Source of the DNA: Penaeus vannamei
Taxonomy: Eukaryota; Arthropoda; Malacostraca; Decapoda; Penaeidae
Direction of reading: 5' to 3'
DNA: 10,000 bases
NCBI RefSeq assembly: GCF_042767895.1
Contig: NC_091589.1
Location: forward strand, 11,819,208-11,829,207
The stretch's first letter is position 1. Every line of letters starts with the position of its first letter. This document shows positions 9,401 through 10,000 of this stretch, in pieces. Both the position numbers and the translations under genes were made by a program. The notes under the pieces are model-generated. The model was not told where the DNA came from. It worked only from the letters and a program-made list of their open reading frames with translations, and ran no database searches.

Positions 9401-9644
9401 GTTGATACAAAGAAGAAAGACTTGTTCCGAGTCGACGAAAACACATCCGTCTATGGAGCCAGCTGAGTGGGACGAAAATCCTTCATTTACTTTTCTTATT
9501 TACGGTAGTTATTCATCTTTAAATCATTCTATTTTTCTTTTTATTGAGTTATGCAAATGTTTGCTTATTTATCTGTCTCTATATCGTGTCTTGCAGTTAT
9601 ATCTTAAGTGTAACTTTTACTTTTATTAGACACATTATCTATTG
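9401..9644. other. AT-rich spacer between two candidate exons
   Basis: A plus-strand frame with ATG at 9453 runs 58 codons, becoming Leu/Ile/Phe/Tyr-rich toward its end, and is probably chance in AT-rich DNA. TATCGTGTCTTGCAG near 9582-9596 resembles a splice acceptor. No firm feature is supported. Confidence 0.4.
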
Positions 9645-9666
9645 ATCTCTAAATCGATTTAGAGAT
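9645..9666. promoter_or_regulatory. Perfect 22-bp palindrome upstream of TATA-like box
   Basis: ATCTCTAAATC at 9645-9655 is followed without a spacer by its exact reverse complement GATTTAGAGAT at 9656-9666. The centre is ATCGAT. It lies 13 bases before a TATA-like sequence. Perfect symmetry of this length in non-repetitive DNA suggests a site for a dimeric DNA-binding protein or a small cruciform. The binding factor is unknown. Confidence 0.5.
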
Positions 9667-9678
9667 TTTCATTAGGCC

Positions 9679-9685
9679 TATAAAA
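9679..9685 (+). promoter_or_regulatory. TATA-like box (TATAAAA)
   Basis: TATAAAA starts at 9679 and runs into an A tract. About 30 bases downstream is CGCATCTG (A at 9709), compatible with a start site, which would give a 5' leader of about 46 bases before the ATG at 9755. The region 9700-9830 is unusually CpG-rich for this window (about 16 CpGs by eye). No canonical TCAGT initiator is seen at the expected distance, so the promoter is only a candidate. Confidence 0.35.
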
Positions 9686-9754
9686 AAAAAAGTCTCATTA
9701 TCGCCCGCATCTGAAAATCGCCGCCGTATCGACCTTTTTTTTCTTTTTTCCAAA

Positions 9755-9850
9755 ATGTCCGACGAAAATGCGCCAAAAGAGCCCTTCCTTCGCAAAATGT
9801 CTTCGCTCTCACCGTACGTTACGCGGCGAAACTGTCTCTGTCTCTACCGC

Positions 9851-9932
<82 letters not shown>

Positions 9933-10000
9933 TCTGTCCTCGAGCTGTGAAACTAGCAAATAAACTCAAAAGAACTAAGTATCCATCAATTATTATATTT
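9755..10000 (+). CDS. Candidate 5' coding exon, unknown product, runs off window
   Basis: ATG at 9755 sits in CCAAAATGTCC, a good arthropod start context. The frame begins MSDENAPKEPFLRK and is open for 82 codons to the window edge with no stop. Residues 34-58 are Leu-Ser alternation encoded by the (CT)n run, and a short Lys-rich segment follows. The first 32 residues come from non-repetitive, CpG-rich DNA and read like an ordinary cytosolic N-terminus, without a signal peptide. A GTACGT at 9814-9819 could be a splice donor, in which case the exon stops after residue 20 and the CT repeat belongs to an intron; I find this more likely than translation of the repeat. Upstream are a TATA-like box and a perfect palindrome. 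A longer competing frame in the CT repeat lacks this start context. I do not recognise the protein. Confidence 0.35.
9854..9928. repeat. (CT)n microsatellite
   Basis: A pure CT dinucleotide run of 75 bp, preceded by CTGTCTCTGTCTCT and followed by CCCTCTCTGTCCTCG. It lies inside the open frame that starts at 9755, or just inside an intron if the GTACGT donor at 9814 is used. Confidence 0.97.

Noticed and set aside
9453..9629. 58-codon plus frame from ATG at 9453
   Set aside because: It becomes Leu/Ile/Phe/Tyr-rich in AT-rich DNA, has no motif, and lies opposite a better minus-strand candidate.
9768..9950. Plus frame reading Ser-Leu through the CT repeat in another phase
   Set aside because: It has poorer start context than the ATG at 9755 and most of its length is repeat.

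Overview
This window looks like intergenic or intronic DNA from a microsatellite-saturated animal genome. The best match I know is a decapod crustacean, most likely a penaeid shrimp, although a mollusc or another crustacean is possible. The basis is very long, nearly pure (GA)n, (CA)n, (AT)n and (ATT)n arrays packed every few hundred bases, AT-rich single-copy spacers, and no bacterial-style gene packing. By rough eye estimate more than half of the window is simple sequence, minisatellite or strand-biased low-complexity DNA. Most long open frames are translations of these repeats and are not annotated as genes. The organism assignment is inference from composition only.

Layout. 1-339 is a (GA)n array with an internal 162-bp duplication, then an A-rich flank and a short GC-rich island (581-723). 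724-2570 is one large G/T-rich repeat complex: a 59-62 bp minisatellite nested in a larger tandem duplication (724-1190), a GTN-type degenerate triplet array with higher-order copies (1191-2130), and a decaying zone rich in GGTCGT. 2685-3044 is mostly non-repetitive. 3045-3439 is a compound (TG)(CA)(TA)(GA) array. 3697-4530 is a tandem array of about 126-173 bp units, most of which carry CACGTG. 4590-4855 is polypurine. 5373-5678 and 6131-6434 are two CA/TA/TG complexes that share a conserved AT-rich flank. 6690-6928 is a (TTTA)n-(ATT)n array. 7376-8030 switches abruptly from polypyrimidine to polypurine. 8256-8535 couples a strong G-quadruplex motif to (AT)69.

The right end (9105-10000) is the only part with gene-like character. 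On the minus strand, 9170-9385 encodes a 72-residue frame with a membrane anchor, an N-glycosylation sequon and a splice-acceptor-like sequence just upstream of its ATG. On the plus strand, a 22-bp perfect palindrome, a TATA-like box and a CpG-rich stretch precede an ATG in good arthropod context (9755). That frame stays open to the window edge through a (CT)n run. Both are candidates, not established genes, and neither product is identified. I see no tRNA, rRNA, CRISPR, viral insertion or recognisable transposase or reverse transcriptase.
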